Shown here: one piece after another, positions 24,301 through 35,600 of the stretch
Layout of the letters: every line of letters begins with the position of its first letter
Numbering within the stretch: the stretch's first letter is position 1
Assembly: GCF_037038585.1 (NCBI RefSeq)
Contig: NC_092524.1
Location: 45,965,001 to 46,029,000 of the forward strand
Source: Patagioenas fasciata
Lineage: Eukaryota; Chordata; Aves; Columbiformes; Columbidae
DNA: 64,000 nt
Direction: 5' to 3'
Notes under the pieces: model-generated
Databases searched by the model: none
Seen by the model: only the letters and a program-made list of their open reading frames with translations
What the model was told of the DNA's origin: nothing
Made by a program: the position numbers and the translations under genes

Positions 24301-27193
24301 CTCCAAATCTACTTTGAATCATTACAGGGCCACTTGGACCTTACCTGGCTGGAACACCTTGTAGTAGGGGCTGTAGGCCACATTCAAGCCACCAAGTTTT
24401 ACAGTAATCTCGTATCTCCCAGCCCTGCGCACAGTGAAGGCCACTTTCACCACATTGGAATTAGGCTCCTGAAGAACTTCCTGGGTTACAGGAATATCAA
24501 TTGCTAGCTCCACATGGCAGATGTGAACTCGCAGCCCCACAGGCCGGTGAGCAGGGAAGGGTTGCCCGTTCTTATAGAATAACTGCATGGGAAATGGAGA
24601 AGTCCAGGTCAGCAAAAATATGCAGTGCACACAGGAAGAGAAAGCAAGTTGCCTTGAGGTAACAAGGGTAAGAACTCCAGCTCACCAAAGGGAAAAAAAA
24701 AAAAAAAAAAAACACCACGAAAACAGCCCACTCTGTCACACAGGCTGTGCTCTCTCAAGTGAACATGGCATGAGTGGGCACTGAACACCCTCATTCTCTT
24801 TTGTGCTGGAGTTTAAATGAGTGCCCTGAAAAGAACATGCCTCTAGGCATTTCTTCTCTGCACTGCTAGTGCAATACGAGAACAAAAACCAAGAGAACCT
24901 TCTACTACCAAAAAGAAAAAAAACAAAGCCGCATCCTTTCACAGAAACAAGGAGATCTTGTTCACATGTACAGCTAAGTTCTGGAAAAGCTCTCACCAAT
25001 TTGTTACAGAAAACAGTACAGAGGAGAGAACAGTGTGGAGAAGATGCTGACGTAAGGAGCTGACCCAGTCTGTACCGATAAGAAGCATCAGTGTGGAAAT
25101 GACACATTAGATAAAAATCACAGGCAGCTCAATCACAGAAGTGATCTGCCAGACAATTTCAGAAGGTAACACACCTCGACCGGTACTTCCTTACAAGGAA
25201 AAAAATTACACCTTGAAACCCCACATGCATGGCTTTTCAAGAGCCAGCAGCTTGTGCGCCAGATTCTGCCTGCCACCTGCAATCAGCAAAAGGTTACTAT
25301 TATTCCCCGTTTCTACATAAGGGAGGGCAAGGGGCCTGAAGCAGTATGTATCTTGACTGTCAGTGAGAGAAACCAGGGCATGCAACAGCTACTGTTGATG
25401 AATAAAGGGCCAAGCAAATGGGAGACAACCATGAAGTGGAAGGGCACATTGCTGGAGCTGCCATGTGTGAGAATCAGTGAGGTGAAGGGAATAAATTTAA
25501 GCAGGAGGAACAGAACAAGTCCATTTCTCCTCAGCTCTTTTTCACCCTGGAGTTAGAGCTCCTCACTCACCCTCAAGCAGAAAGGTTTTACTCACCTTCC
25601 TGAGAGGGCTGGGTATGGCAACCTAGCTGAATCTGTCTTTCTATTTAGGTGCCCTTCTGGGTGGGCAAGGTGGCGCAGAAAGGTGGGTACATGAGCCCAG
25701 AAAAACCTGTTCAAACTTTCTCCACACAGCTCCAAATTCTCAGTGTTCAGGTCCCTCCACCCATCTTATTTGTGTACTTGTCTCATTCCCCCTACACTCA
25801 GTCTGCTGGGATTGGAGGGAAAAAAAAAAAAAAAAAAAAAGAGTCCTTGGTAGGCTTTTCTAGGTCAGACAGAATAACCCTTGAATTTGGAGGAACAGGA
25901 AGCAGCCGTGAAGCTTTACAGCTCTTGGGTTGGTAAAATGCCCACTCCCACGCTTCCAACTTCAGCTGCACAACCAAAAGACAGCACCATGTCTGTTGAA
26001 GTCAAGGCTCTACCCACTCACTTCCCAGTAAAGGAAGCAGTAGATAGGACAAGCCTGGTCTCCTCCGGCTCTTCAGAGGATTCTAAAGAGAGGGAGATAA
26101 GATTTTAAGGAGTGCAAACCTCAGGTACGCACTTACAGAGTTCTGCAACACAGTTACAGATGGCAGAAGACATAAGCAGATAGATTTCCTACTCCTAAGT
26201 TACATCCAGTTTCGCCTCAAGAAAAAACATTTGAAGACCCCATCCCTAACTAAGACCTCTGTTCCTGCCCCCAAAGCTGCATGAAAACAGAAATATTCCC
26301 TTACATGCACTCGGAAGGCCATGCTATGGCCCACCTCATAGGGGTCCTTCCAATCCCAGGAGATTTTGCAGGACCGGGGATCCAGGTAGTTGCCTCGCAC
26401 GTAGTCATAAATAGTTCGCTCCCCTCGGCGTTCCCGGTCCTCATGCTGAAGGAAGCTGACTATACGTGCGGCAAGCTCAAAGAGGAACTTAATGGTGAAG
26501 AAGAAAGCTACCACAGATATCGTGATCCCACCTGCAGCAAGGAGAGAACAGAGGGTAGCTGCAGCAGCATGGCTGAGTCAGGCACTAAAATCCCTTCTGC
26601 ATCAGCCCAAGATGCCTTTTGTTAAAGACATTCTACTCAACTGCAAATTAGGTGTTTAAAGCAGAAGCTACTGTGAGAACATTTATGGTTTGTGTTATGC
26701 TACAAGTAAGGTTAGAGAAAAATAGGTCCCTTAAAACTCTGCAAATGACTGCAGACAGAGGAAACAGGTAAAGGTGGTACAGAGTCTCAGGTATGGCTAG
26801 CAGACATCCCAACAGAAGCATGGAATTCCCTCTGAGTTGCAAATTAGAACTACAGAGATTCCTTTAAGGGAAACAGTCATATAACCACACAACCCCTGCA
26901 CATTACAGTAAGACTGAATTAAGAAGCATCACAGAGGCAACAACCCTGCACTAGTTCTTGAAATAGAGTAAGGGGATGGCTTAGGAACGAGGTCAATGGA
27001 AGGACTTTAGGAACAAGAATAATGGTGGAGAGGTCAATCTGCCATGAGTGCAGGTGACAGTAACTTCATGTTTGTTAGATGGACTCTGAACTAACGTGAA
27101 AGCACAGGTTTTCACAAAACCCTTTTAAACCCTATAGAGAGGTCAATAAATACAGTGGCAACCTTTCCTTCACTTACCAATAATGTAAAACAT
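12322..27193 (-). CDS. AREL1: AREL1, apoptosis-resistant HECT E3 ubiquitin ligase 1 (18 coding exons)
   Basis: Coding exons in transcript order: 27193-27178, 26531-26305, 24582-24345, 23359-23190, 23111-22931, 22200-21953, 19047-18970, 18461-18320, 17914-17793, 16035-15960, 15592-15483, 14962-14783, 14636-14511, 14318-14189, 14101-14043, 13852-13763, 12787-12612, 12424-12322. They total 2472 nt, that is 823 residues plus stop, identical in length to human AREL1 (KIAA0317). Every junction keeps frame; all introns are GT-AG except the last, which is GC-AG. The protein starts MFYIIGGIT, has a hydrophobic segment at about residues 8-31 and a filamin-type repeat at about 52-158 (exons 2-4). A C-terminal HECT domain spans about 483-823, with catalytic Cys790 in HTCFNQL. 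The family ubiquitinates IAP antagonists such as SMAC, HTRA2 and ARTS, which dampens apoptosis; this is known for the human protein. I see no frameshift or lost catalytic residue. Confidence 0.97.
12425..12611 (-). other. AREL1: GC-AG intron splitting the AREL1 catalytic cysteine codon
   Basis: On the minus strand the penultimate coding exon ends ...CACACTTG and the intron begins gcaagt; the intron ends tttacag before TTTTAACC. Joining them gives Thr-Cys-Phe-Asn, with the cysteine codon TG|T split across the junction. A nearby GT (six bases into the intron) would put a stop right after the junction, so GC is the only donor that yields the conserved protein. GC-AG introns are a known minor class of normally spliced introns. 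Confidence 0.9.
13853..18969 (-). other. AREL1: Introns between AREL1 coding exons 7 and 16
   Basis: The non-exonic parts of this span are introns of the HECT-domain half of AREL1. The longest are 16036-17792 and 14963-15482. I see no extra gene inside. A (TTA)n run lies at about 16725-16740 and a T-rich tract precedes the exon starting at 16035. The open frames here are short and not coding. Confidence 0.7.
19791..19842. repeat. (TA)n-rich microsatellite
   Basis: Alternating TA/CA sequence (tatatatata, catatata, cacacata) inside an AREL1 intron. It is an imperfect dinucleotide repeat that can be length-polymorphic. Confidence 0.75.
20060..21375 (-). mobile_element. CR1-type LINE fragment, degenerate, sense to AREL1
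   Basis: Read on the minus strand this encodes reverse-transcriptase pieces. An upstream part (20841-21161) contains YLDFSNAFGTVSY, matching the RT YLDFSKAFDTVSH block, and a following part (20364-20831) contains the palm motif region. The catalytic F-A-D-D box reads FASD (20724-20735), and a stop separates the two parts, so the copy is dead. The downstream text resembles the 3' part of avian CR1 elements. It is 5'-truncated, as CR1 copies usually are. It lies in the intron between AREL1 coding exons 6 and 7, in the same orientation as the gene. Boundaries are approximate because the ends are diverged. Confidence 0.88.
24693..24712 (+). repeat. A20 homopolymer (T20 in the AREL1 transcript)
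   Basis: Twenty consecutive A on the plus strand, about 110 bases upstream of the AREL1 exon beginning at 24582 in transcript direction. It is a mononucleotide run in the intron, too far from the acceptor to be its polypyrimidine tract. Confidence 0.8.
25820..25840 (+). repeat. A21 homopolymer in an AREL1 intron
   Basis: An uninterrupted A-run inside the intron between AREL1 coding exons 2 and 3. No flanking gene remnant or obvious target duplication is visible. Confidence 0.8.
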
Positions 27194-27237
27194 CAGGTCC
27201 CTTCGGTGAGACACACAGCCGAGGATCACAGCTGCAT
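27194..27237 (-). other. AREL1: AREL1 5'UTR part of the first coding exon, with a four-codon uORF
   Basis: The exon that carries the start codon begins after a ttttgtgttctag acceptor at 27238-27250 and ends 16 coding bases later at the gtaagtg donor. Its untranslated part opens with ATGCAGCTGTGA (27237-27226), a Met-Gln-Leu-stop upstream frame not in phase with AREL1. The annotated start is chosen because it begins MFYIIGG, matching the known N-terminus. Confidence 0.75.
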
Positions 27238-30200
27238 CTAGAACACAAAATAGGCCATGTCCAGTCCAATGACTCTTCCTCACACACACTGGCCTAAACT
27301 TAATCTATGATTCCTCAGACAAATACCTATTGATCATTTATCTTCCTCTCCAAGGACATCCCTAAAGCATTATCCTGTAAGACTCTTAAATATGCAAACA
27401 GCACAGCATGCTACAAGGAACACGTGTCCCTCCATCACACATTCCTATTCAGATTCAGGGATCTAAAAGGACAACATACTATCCTCAGAAACCAGTGAGA
27501 GCAGGCTCTGGGTACTGCAAGAAGGAGCTGCTTCTTGAAGGATCACCAGCTTCGACAGCAGTGGCCAAAAGCCACTCATCTAAACTCTCAGACCTATTTG
27601 CTTCTGCGAGCCACAAAGTTAACTTCTAGTCTGCCATGAAAGCACATCACAGAGCCACCACCAAAATGGACAGAAGCTGACCCTCAACCAGCAACCTTAG
27701 AAGAAAAAGCTATGGAACAAAAGAGTTGTGGACAAGACCATCCCCATTTGTTCAGAATAAACAAAATCCTTCTAGGGCAGAGCTGAATCTATTTTTTCCC
27801 TGTAACTCTGCTATGGCAAGTATGAATGCAACTGGAAAACAGTCCATCTGTATTTTCCTACTGCAAAGTGGAGCCTCTCCTCTGAAACTCTTGCTGATCA
27901 ACACACAAGCGAAAAGTTTGGGTTTGTATACTGTTAAGATTACAGCAAATTTAGAGAGCCAATCTACAATGAAGTTCTCACTGAGGGAACTGCTAAACAA
28001 ACATGTAGTAAAAAGATCACACCCAGAACAACAACATGCTGTTTGGTTGATAAGACATAGCTGACAGATGGAAAAAGAGCAGCAAGGAACATGTGTGACA
28101 ATTAGACAAATAATTTGGCATACACTAATGCATACAATATAGCTCGCCATGTCACCATTCAGTTAGTGAGAAGCTACATTGTGCATTGAAGCTGCTGCTT
28201 CTTTCACAAAAGGGGAGTTATTCATCAGTCATCTCAACAGCAGCAGCAATGGACATCAGCATGCAGAAAGCTCAAATGAGATATTTCCCCCCCGGAAAAA
28301 GCCATGACTTTCCAGCCCAGCAGATCCCCTTTGCTGGCCTTCAGATATTCCATCTCTCCAAACAAAGAGCAATCACATACCTTTACACGAGTGCCCATGT
28401 TCTAAAAGCCAAAAGGGGAGTACCCATTCTTCAGTGTCCTTCCTCTTTGTGCCCAACACTGGGGCAAACGTCAGCAAGAAAAGGCCATAGATAAGATTAT
28501 CACAGAAAGAGAAACTCCTGGAACTTGCATCACAAAATCACTGCTGAAACGTGTGGACCTGAACACAATTTCTTCTTCTTTGTGCAAAAGGGTTGTCCTG
28601 CAATGCTTCTCCCTGCAGCCTGTCGTTTGCCTGCTTCCCTGGAAAAGGAAAAAAAAGGAGAGAGAAAAGATAGGTTTCTCCATGGTTGTGGACAAATCTA
28701 GTAAGTACGAACATGTGAGAGGTGTAAGATGCAAGAGTATCACTAGATGTCATATGTATAACAGAGGTGCTATAAAAGTATCACTGTTAATGAGGTGTTA
28801 GAATTCACTGTATCCTCAACCTCCACCTGTCACAATCTCATTTCATTATATAATCCCTGGAAGTGGCAGGTTCAAGATGGAACAAAACACATCCTGTCTT
28901 CACAGGTTTCACTGTGTTCATGGTTTTCATGGAGCAGCTAAGAACCTGTGTGCTGTTCATGAGGAGTACTAAGGATCAGGTAGCACTTCAAACCTCCACA
29001 CCCCACAAAATGCCATGTGCTATTCTCAAACTGATTTTGCCCAGATCTAGAGGGATATTTACAGTAAAACTGAAAAAAAAAAAACAGAAAAAACCTTTGA
29101 AAGTTCTTGGGCCACGAAGCCAACTAGGTCATGTTTCGGGGTTTTGTTTTGTTTGAGTTTTTTGCTGCTGTTGTTTTAGGTATTCAGGAAACCAGTATCC
29201 TCATAAGCCATTTCAGTTTCAGCAGCACTATCCACTAAATTACAGTTTAATGTCAGGATTGAGATCAAAAAAAAAAAAAAAAAAAAAAAAATCTAACAGC
29301 AAGGATTGATGCAGCCCACAAAAACCAGGACATATGCCAGAAGAAAAGCCACAGAGCCCACACAGTCAGTATCTACCAATTCAGAACACCGATTATATAA
29401 AGGAGTGAGAATGAAATTAACAGGCCCACAACGACAGGTGCCTGTAAAGACCGTCACCTCTCCTGGGGATGTACACGATGTGCTACTCCTGCCTGCCACA
29501 CCACAGTCTCAGCTGCCACTTCCTCCTTATTCCCTCCTCATCTGCATTCCTCTTCAGATGCCTCTATTTCCCTCCATTCCAATAATCATACAGATCTGGC
29601 CACCTTTGCACACTTCCACCAAGCTTTCTAACGCATATGAAAAACAATAGGTAAGTCTGTGCAGAGCTCTTTGATTGTGCTGCATAAGTAGCCAGATTCT
29701 CACTGCCTTTTCCTCCCCTACATCTCAAGGAAAATCCCACCCACTCAACTATTTTCTTCTTTCCTCTGCTTGAGTGAACAGTATTGCAGTCCCCAGGCCA
29801 TAAGTTCTCATTGTCCTCCTAGATGAAGCTTCAGGTTTCTAAACTCATATCTCTGTTTATTAAGAATCACAGACCTAGCAATTTCCTTGACATTTTAGTT
29901 CTTTCACAGTACATATCCAAGATGTGCTACAAATGCCTGGTTGAAACTCTGCTCCAGTTTGGCCTGGCTGTGAAAGGTGTGTGGCTCCTGCCCACTCAGC
30001 AGAGCAATTTCACAAACTCATCAATGTTTGAGAATCTGTGAGATCCCCCTCCAGGACCTCAGAGAACCAGCCTCTTCATGCTACCAAAAAACACCAACAC
30101 AAAACTGGCCCTGTGGGTTCATCTACCCAAGCTATTTCTGCCTCAGTCCATAAGTCCTTCCCTTCTGTAAAGCATACCACAAGTCACACAGCCTCTCTCT

Positions 30201-32165
30201 CAAAAGCATAAAAAGAGAAGGATCAATCATTTCAACTACAAGAGGTTTTAAGTCAATTGAAGCCTGAGCCTCTTGATCTGCGTTGCAGAATTTCAGAGTT
30301 TGCTGGACACAGGGTATTAGTTATCTCCCTCAATCAGCACAGCAACTTCTCATTTTATTATCTCTGCATGAAGTGGCAAATGAGACACCAATCAGGTGGC
30401 CAGCAGAGATGAAGTGACTGTCATACAATCAACTTCCCTCTAGCACACTCGCTGCCAGCAGCTTTAACAATGCACTTGCAGCTGGGATACATCAGGGTAA
30501 AGAATCTAGTTGCAAATAGCTGGTATCCAAGATATGTTGCCACTCACTTATCAGAATACAGATTTAAATTAAAATAGTATCTGTGCTAAGAACTGCCAAC
30601 TAACAATTTGAGAAATGAATTCTGAAAATCAGCAATACAAGGTACCATCACAGCTAGGCTGGAAAAAAAATGCTGAATTGCCTGATAGGTCTTAGTGCTC
30701 TTGATCCAAGGACAGAGCAAGCAACGGTCTCCTGCCATCTGCAGGGAAAATCGGGATTTGGAAAGCTTCACCTTCGCTTGACTCAAGGAGAAGTACTGGC
30801 ATAATCAGGATAGACAGCATGGAATAATAAAATAAACTGTATCAGTGCCATTGCCTCTCTGAAGTCAGCAAGGAAAGGAAGGCCAGTAATGGGAGTACAT
30901 TTTGTTTGTGTTAGTGCTGCTGTGAAGCCCAAGAAAGACTGTGCAAAGCTCCAGAAGGACATGCAAGTGTAGCTGCACAAACAAAAGGAATTATAACACA
31001 GCAACGGCACATCCAGGTGGCTACACCTACGAAGCCAGTTGGGGACATGCTATACAGAATTGATTTACTGAGGTCCTAAGAAATCTGTTGTGCCTCTTGG
31101 TCTTCTTTTGTGTGCAGTGATAAATTTAACTTCCTTTTTTTCTCTCCCTTGACAAGTTCCAAAGTTAAGAAGAAACATCAGTTCAAAACATTACCAGAGG
31201 ACCCTTCATTCCTGTACGGAATGTCCTCTCGATCCAGATCATGCACAAGATGAAAATTCACTTTTGAGTGAAAAGACATGGTATATTCTCATACTAAGTA
31301 AAATATGCACAAACCAACAAACAGGAATGCCCATAGGAACCTAACTTTAAAATACAACCAAAGACGACTGAAGAGTCAGCGCAAAAGGCACTGAGCAGGC
31401 TCCAGTATCAGCTGTCAAGGACAAAAGCCACATCAATGGCCAGAATCCACACAAAACAGTCATTCTCTCATCAGGACTGGAGTTTGTCATATGCATTTAC
31501 ACACAAGCCAAATAAAATAGTGTTAACAGGAAAAGAAGATATGGGAGATGTTTGGCAACTGCCTACATCTATGGACTTCTCATAGCAACTGAACCACCAG
31601 CAGCTCTTCCTGTCCCCCTCAAACACAGCATGCCAGCCAGAGGGTGACTTTCACGCCACACTCATCTTGACACCAGATCTGCATCCCAAGCCAGAACAAC
31701 ATTCAGCCACTTACCACCCTACATGTCCCTGGGGAAAGCATATCACTCCCTTCCTCCTCAATTACTTTCTTCACCCAAACCACTCAGGTGACTTGAGCAG
31801 CACCAGGGAAGCTCCACCGTTTCCCCAAACAACAATTAACCCTGGTATGATCACTCAGGCGGAAAGCTCAGCCATGGTTTCCCTAACCAACTCAGTTCTC
31901 CTTTCAGTCTAATTTTCTTACATGTCACAGTTCTACTGATGCCAACGCTTCAGGAAAAAACTCCTGCATAGTACCTGACTGGCTGCACAGCTGTTTTTTT
32001 CTGAGCAGCACACCAAATAACACTGGTTGCATCTGGAAGACACCAACTGCTACCCGTCCGATGTGCCACCCGTACCCCGACAGCGCCATGTAAACGGCAC
32101 AACGAAATCAAAAAAGAAACCCGTCGGCCGCCGCGGGGCAGGCAGAGCCAGCCCTTCCCACTCAC
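27238..32165 (-). other. AREL1: AREL1 5' intron
   Basis: About 4.9 kb between the first coding exon and the CpG island that should carry the 5'UTR exon. I see no protein-coding exon. It contains an A25 run at 29267-29291. An extra untranslated exon inside it is possible but cannot be shown from sequence. Confidence 0.5.
29267..29291 (+). repeat. A25 homopolymer
   Basis: Twenty-five consecutive A in the AREL1 5' intron, following the bases gagatc. It is the longest mononucleotide run in the window. Confidence 0.85.
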
Positions 32166-32560
32166 CGGGAGCCCCGGCCACGCCCGCCCCCGCACTCCAG
32201 GGGTGGCCACCTCCCGCCGCGGTAGCACCGGGCCTGCCGGAGGCAGCGCCGGGGTGGCTTCCAGCACGGGCGCCCCGGGCCGGCAGCCGGGCCGCCCGCG
32301 AGCCCCCGCCGCCACCACGGCCGGGCCAGGCCACCACCCCGGGGGGGACGCCCGAGCGCTGCGCGGCGGCAGGGCTGCAGCTCCCTCGCCCCGGGAGACC
32401 CGTTCCCCCCGCCGGAGCCCGCCCTGCCCTTCCCCCGAGGCGCGGGAGGGCGCGGATACCGCCGTTACCAAGGGCGCCGTTACCGAGGGCGCCAGCGGCG
32501 GCCGCGGCGTCAGGCCCACTGCTGCGCGCGACAGATACGAGCTCCCGCTGCCCCGTGTTG
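32166..32560 (-). other. AREL1: Probable AREL1 untranslated first exon
   Basis: On the minus strand a strong donor, CCCG|gtgagtggg, falls at 32166/32165 inside the CpG island, which fits the 5'UTR exon expected upstream of the acceptor at 27238. The 5' end is a guess based on the island and on the opposing FCF1 start. Alternative donors reading gtaacgg exist at about 32466 and 32481 on the minus strand. Confidence 0.4.
32461..32490 (+). repeat. 15-bp tandem duplication in the CpG island
   Basis: gccgttaccaagggc (32461-32475) is followed directly by gccgttaccgagggc (32476-32490), one mismatch in 15. On the minus strand each copy carries a gtaacgg potential donor, so the duplication doubles a possible AREL1 splice site. 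Confidence 0.75.
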
Positions 32561-32637
32561 GCAGCCGGAAGTGACACCACTCCCGCACCCTCCCGGCGGG
32601 GCGGGACGCAGTGACACGTTGTGGCGGCACCGGAAGT

Positions 32638-32667
32638 AGCAGCAGCAGCAGCAGCAGCAGCGGCGGC
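32638..32667 (+). repeat. FCF1: AGC triplet run in the FCF1 5'UTR
   Basis: Eight uninterrupted AGC units (32638-32661) followed by two GGC units end three bases before the FCF1 start codon. Being directly upstream of the ATG, it would be transcribed as a CAG/AGC repeat in the leader. Confidence 0.85.
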
Positions 32668-32670
32668 GTC

Positions 32671-35600
32671 ATGGTGAGCGGGGTGCGGGCGGGGGGTGGC
32701 TGCGCTGGGGCCTGGGTCTCGGTTTCTGCCCAGCTCATGGCGGCTGCATGTCCGTCTCCTTGCAGGGGAAGCAGAAGAAGGCGCGGAAGTACGCGGTCAT
32801 GAAGCGCATGATCAGCCTCCGGGACGAGCGCATGTGAGTGTGGCCGCGGCTGGGCCTGGTCCCAGGTGGCTCCCGCAGCCGGCCGCGCCGGCCTGGCCAT
32901 CCCCGTGTCCGCTGGGGAGGAGCGGGAGGGGATCCGGCCCGGCCTTCTCCGCCCTGTCCTCCCTTCCCCACCGTCCCCTCAATGCGTGACTATGTTCTCT
33001 TGCAGTAAGGAGAAAGACCGGGCCAAGGCCCCCGTGAAGAAGAAGGAAGACCCGAGTGCCATCAAGGAGCGGGAGGTGTAAGTGCTGCCGGCGCTTTGGG
33101 GAGGGAAGTAGGGCCGGCCATACTGCAGGCTGCCACCAAGGACGGTTCTGAGCAAAGCTGTGAGAGTAGGAAATGGTGCCCCGATCCCTGGGGGGTGGGC
33201 TTAGAGGGCAGTGGGAAGCCTGGCAGGTTACAGTCCCACGCTGCTTTGTGTTGTTTCTGCTCGTTACCCTTTCTTCATTCAATGCAAGTTATAGGATTAG
33301 ATATGTTGTTAACTGCAATTGACTGATTTGTATTCTTTGTCTTTCTGGCAGCCCCCAGCATCCCTCTTGCTTGTTCTTCCAGTATAATACACAGCTGGGC
33401 CCCCCATATCACATCCTGGTTGACACTAACTTCATCAACTTCTCCATCAAGGCCAAGCTGGACCTAGTGCAGTCAATGATGGACTGTCTCTATGCCAAGT
33501 GTAAGTGTCTGCATCACTTGCAGTTTCTTCTGCCGCACATAGTGTTGTGGTGTGCTTTATCAGCGTTATACCGCACCATCGAGCTCATTGTTCATGGCTG
33601 TGGTAACCCTGGAACTGTCTCTGGTTTCAGTCAAACAACAGTCTTAAATGCTAATATCAACAAAGGTGAAGAAACATTAACGTAAAAATCTAAAATTATC
33701 ATGGCATGGTCAAACTCAGTGGCTCTACATTTCATCACTTTGCAACCTTATCAGTTCTCGTAAGTTTTAAACATTAAGTAATATGTTATAGAGTTCCATG
33801 ATCGTTCCTTGGCATGCAGGCAATGTATAGGGGTCTGTGAAGAAATACTGCTTGGTTTTAATACAGGCCTTGTTTGCATGTAGGTATTCCATGTATCACA
33901 GATTGTGTAATGGGTGAAATTGAGAAGCTAGGACAGAAGTACCGCGTGGCTTTAAGGTAGGTGCAGAATGTTCTCCATTTCTATAACCTAATGTTTTAAT
34001 AAATGAAAAGCACTTTCCATGATGGTCCTCCTGCACTAGAGCGTGGTTAGGTTTTTGCAGAGTCTTGAACTTGGTTTTGTTTCTCTGTCTACATGAGATC
34101 AGTGCAATGGCTGGAGTTTTAGATTATTTTTTAAAATTCTAAATGCTAAGTATGAGTGCACACTATTGATTTGTAAACCTTTTTTCCCCTTAAGACTTTC
34201 AATTTAATACCTCCTCCTATTTCTCAATATATAGATAGGTTTTTTTTTTTAATTATAGAAATTTCTAAAAGTAAATAAAGAAGTGACCCAAGTCTTATTG
34301 AACCATTCACTCATGCCTCATGTTATTCCTGTAGGAATAGGTAGCACTTACTGATAATTTAGAGCCAGGTTATTGTGTGGTCTGTACAAAACCAGTCCAA
34401 TGTAGTTCATGCTCTCCAGGTGTACTAGCCAGATAGATTGCTCTTATTTTGGTCTGTTGTGTTGTAAAGTATCTGGGTGCACCCCCTGAACAGCTTTGAT
34501 GTTCCCTTTCAGAGAGGAGGTGAAATGTTCCTATATCCTTAATACGAATTAAGAGATACCAGAAGTTCTAGTTCTTCCCACAGTTCTTCCCACTTGTTTC
34601 AAATGACTTTGTTAGGCAAGAGCCTAACATTGTAGGGATCTTGAATCCAAATAACAAGTACTTAACCTATAATAATTAGCCAGACAAATTGCATTCTGTT
34701 TTTGCTCCTCATTTCAATTCATTGTTGTGTACCAGACACTGCATCCCTTCAGCCTTTGTTTGAGAATAACATGCTGCAGATCACAGAAAGGGGCGTTCCT
34801 TTTCCTCCACACTGTGTTGCTGTACATACACTCTGGTCTGATTGCTGTGATGCTGCCTTATGTGTCCTCACAGAATTGCCAAGGACCCTCGGTTTGAACG
34901 CTTGCCATGCATGCACAAAGGAACCTATGCAGATGATTGCTTGGTGCAGAGGGTCACTCAGGTATTTCTATTTCTTAAATTTTCTATATTATGTTAACAT
35001 ACTAAAAATTCCTGAACCTTCCTAGTTACTGATAACTTAAATTTCCCACAGAGTAACTGTAAAATCTCACTAAGGGGCAGTTTCAGTCCCTAGCACAACT
35101 TTATTTGAAGCAAGGTATAGCCTTCCCTGAGCGTTCTTGTTGTATAGGACAGCATGAAGGAGCACTTAGGATGGGAAAGCTGTCAGCTGGGAAGGCTAGA
35201 CAGACTTTGTATGTTTCTCCAAGTCTGTTTGGTTGAGCAGAAGGATGCTTCTCATCTGCTGGAGTTCTGTACAAGTCCTAGTAATGCCTTGCTAGGGACT
35301 TGCAGCCTTCTTGTGTTAAATCAGCTGACTGAGTAGAAGCTTTTGCTCAGCTTTGTCTCTTTTGCTCCTGTTCACTGGTGTTGAATCTGACTCGCCTCTT
35401 TTTTTTTTTTTTTTCAGCACAAATGTTACATTGTGGCCACAGTAGATAAAGAGCTCAAGCGGAGAATACGAAAAATCCCAGGGGTGCCTATAATGTATAT
35501 TTCCCGGCACAGGTAAGGGACCCCTGACAGGAAGGACACTGACCAGGACTCTGTCACCATGTACGTCTCTCTTGCATTGTCTGTAGTGCAGGTTGCAGTA

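Larger units (their letters stand above)
32030..33090. promoter_or_regulatory. CpG island and probable bidirectional AREL1-FCF1 promoter
   Basis: A sharp rise in G+C and CpG lies between the two divergent genes. It includes two copies of CCGGAAGT, the ETS/GABPA core, at 32565-32572 and 32630-32637, both on the plus strand and 65 bases apart. There is no TATA box in a suitable place. FCF1 begins at the right edge and the AREL1 untranslated exon is expected at the left. Paired ETS sites in a CpG island are typical of bidirectional housekeeping promoters; actual start sites are inferred. Confidence 0.7.

Noticed and set aside
31950-32900. Minus-strand open frame of 316 codons and overlapping frames in the FCF1/AREL1 CpG island
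   Set aside because: Composition-driven frames in a CpG island; they overlap FCF1 exons 1-2 and the probable AREL1 leader and show no conserved features.
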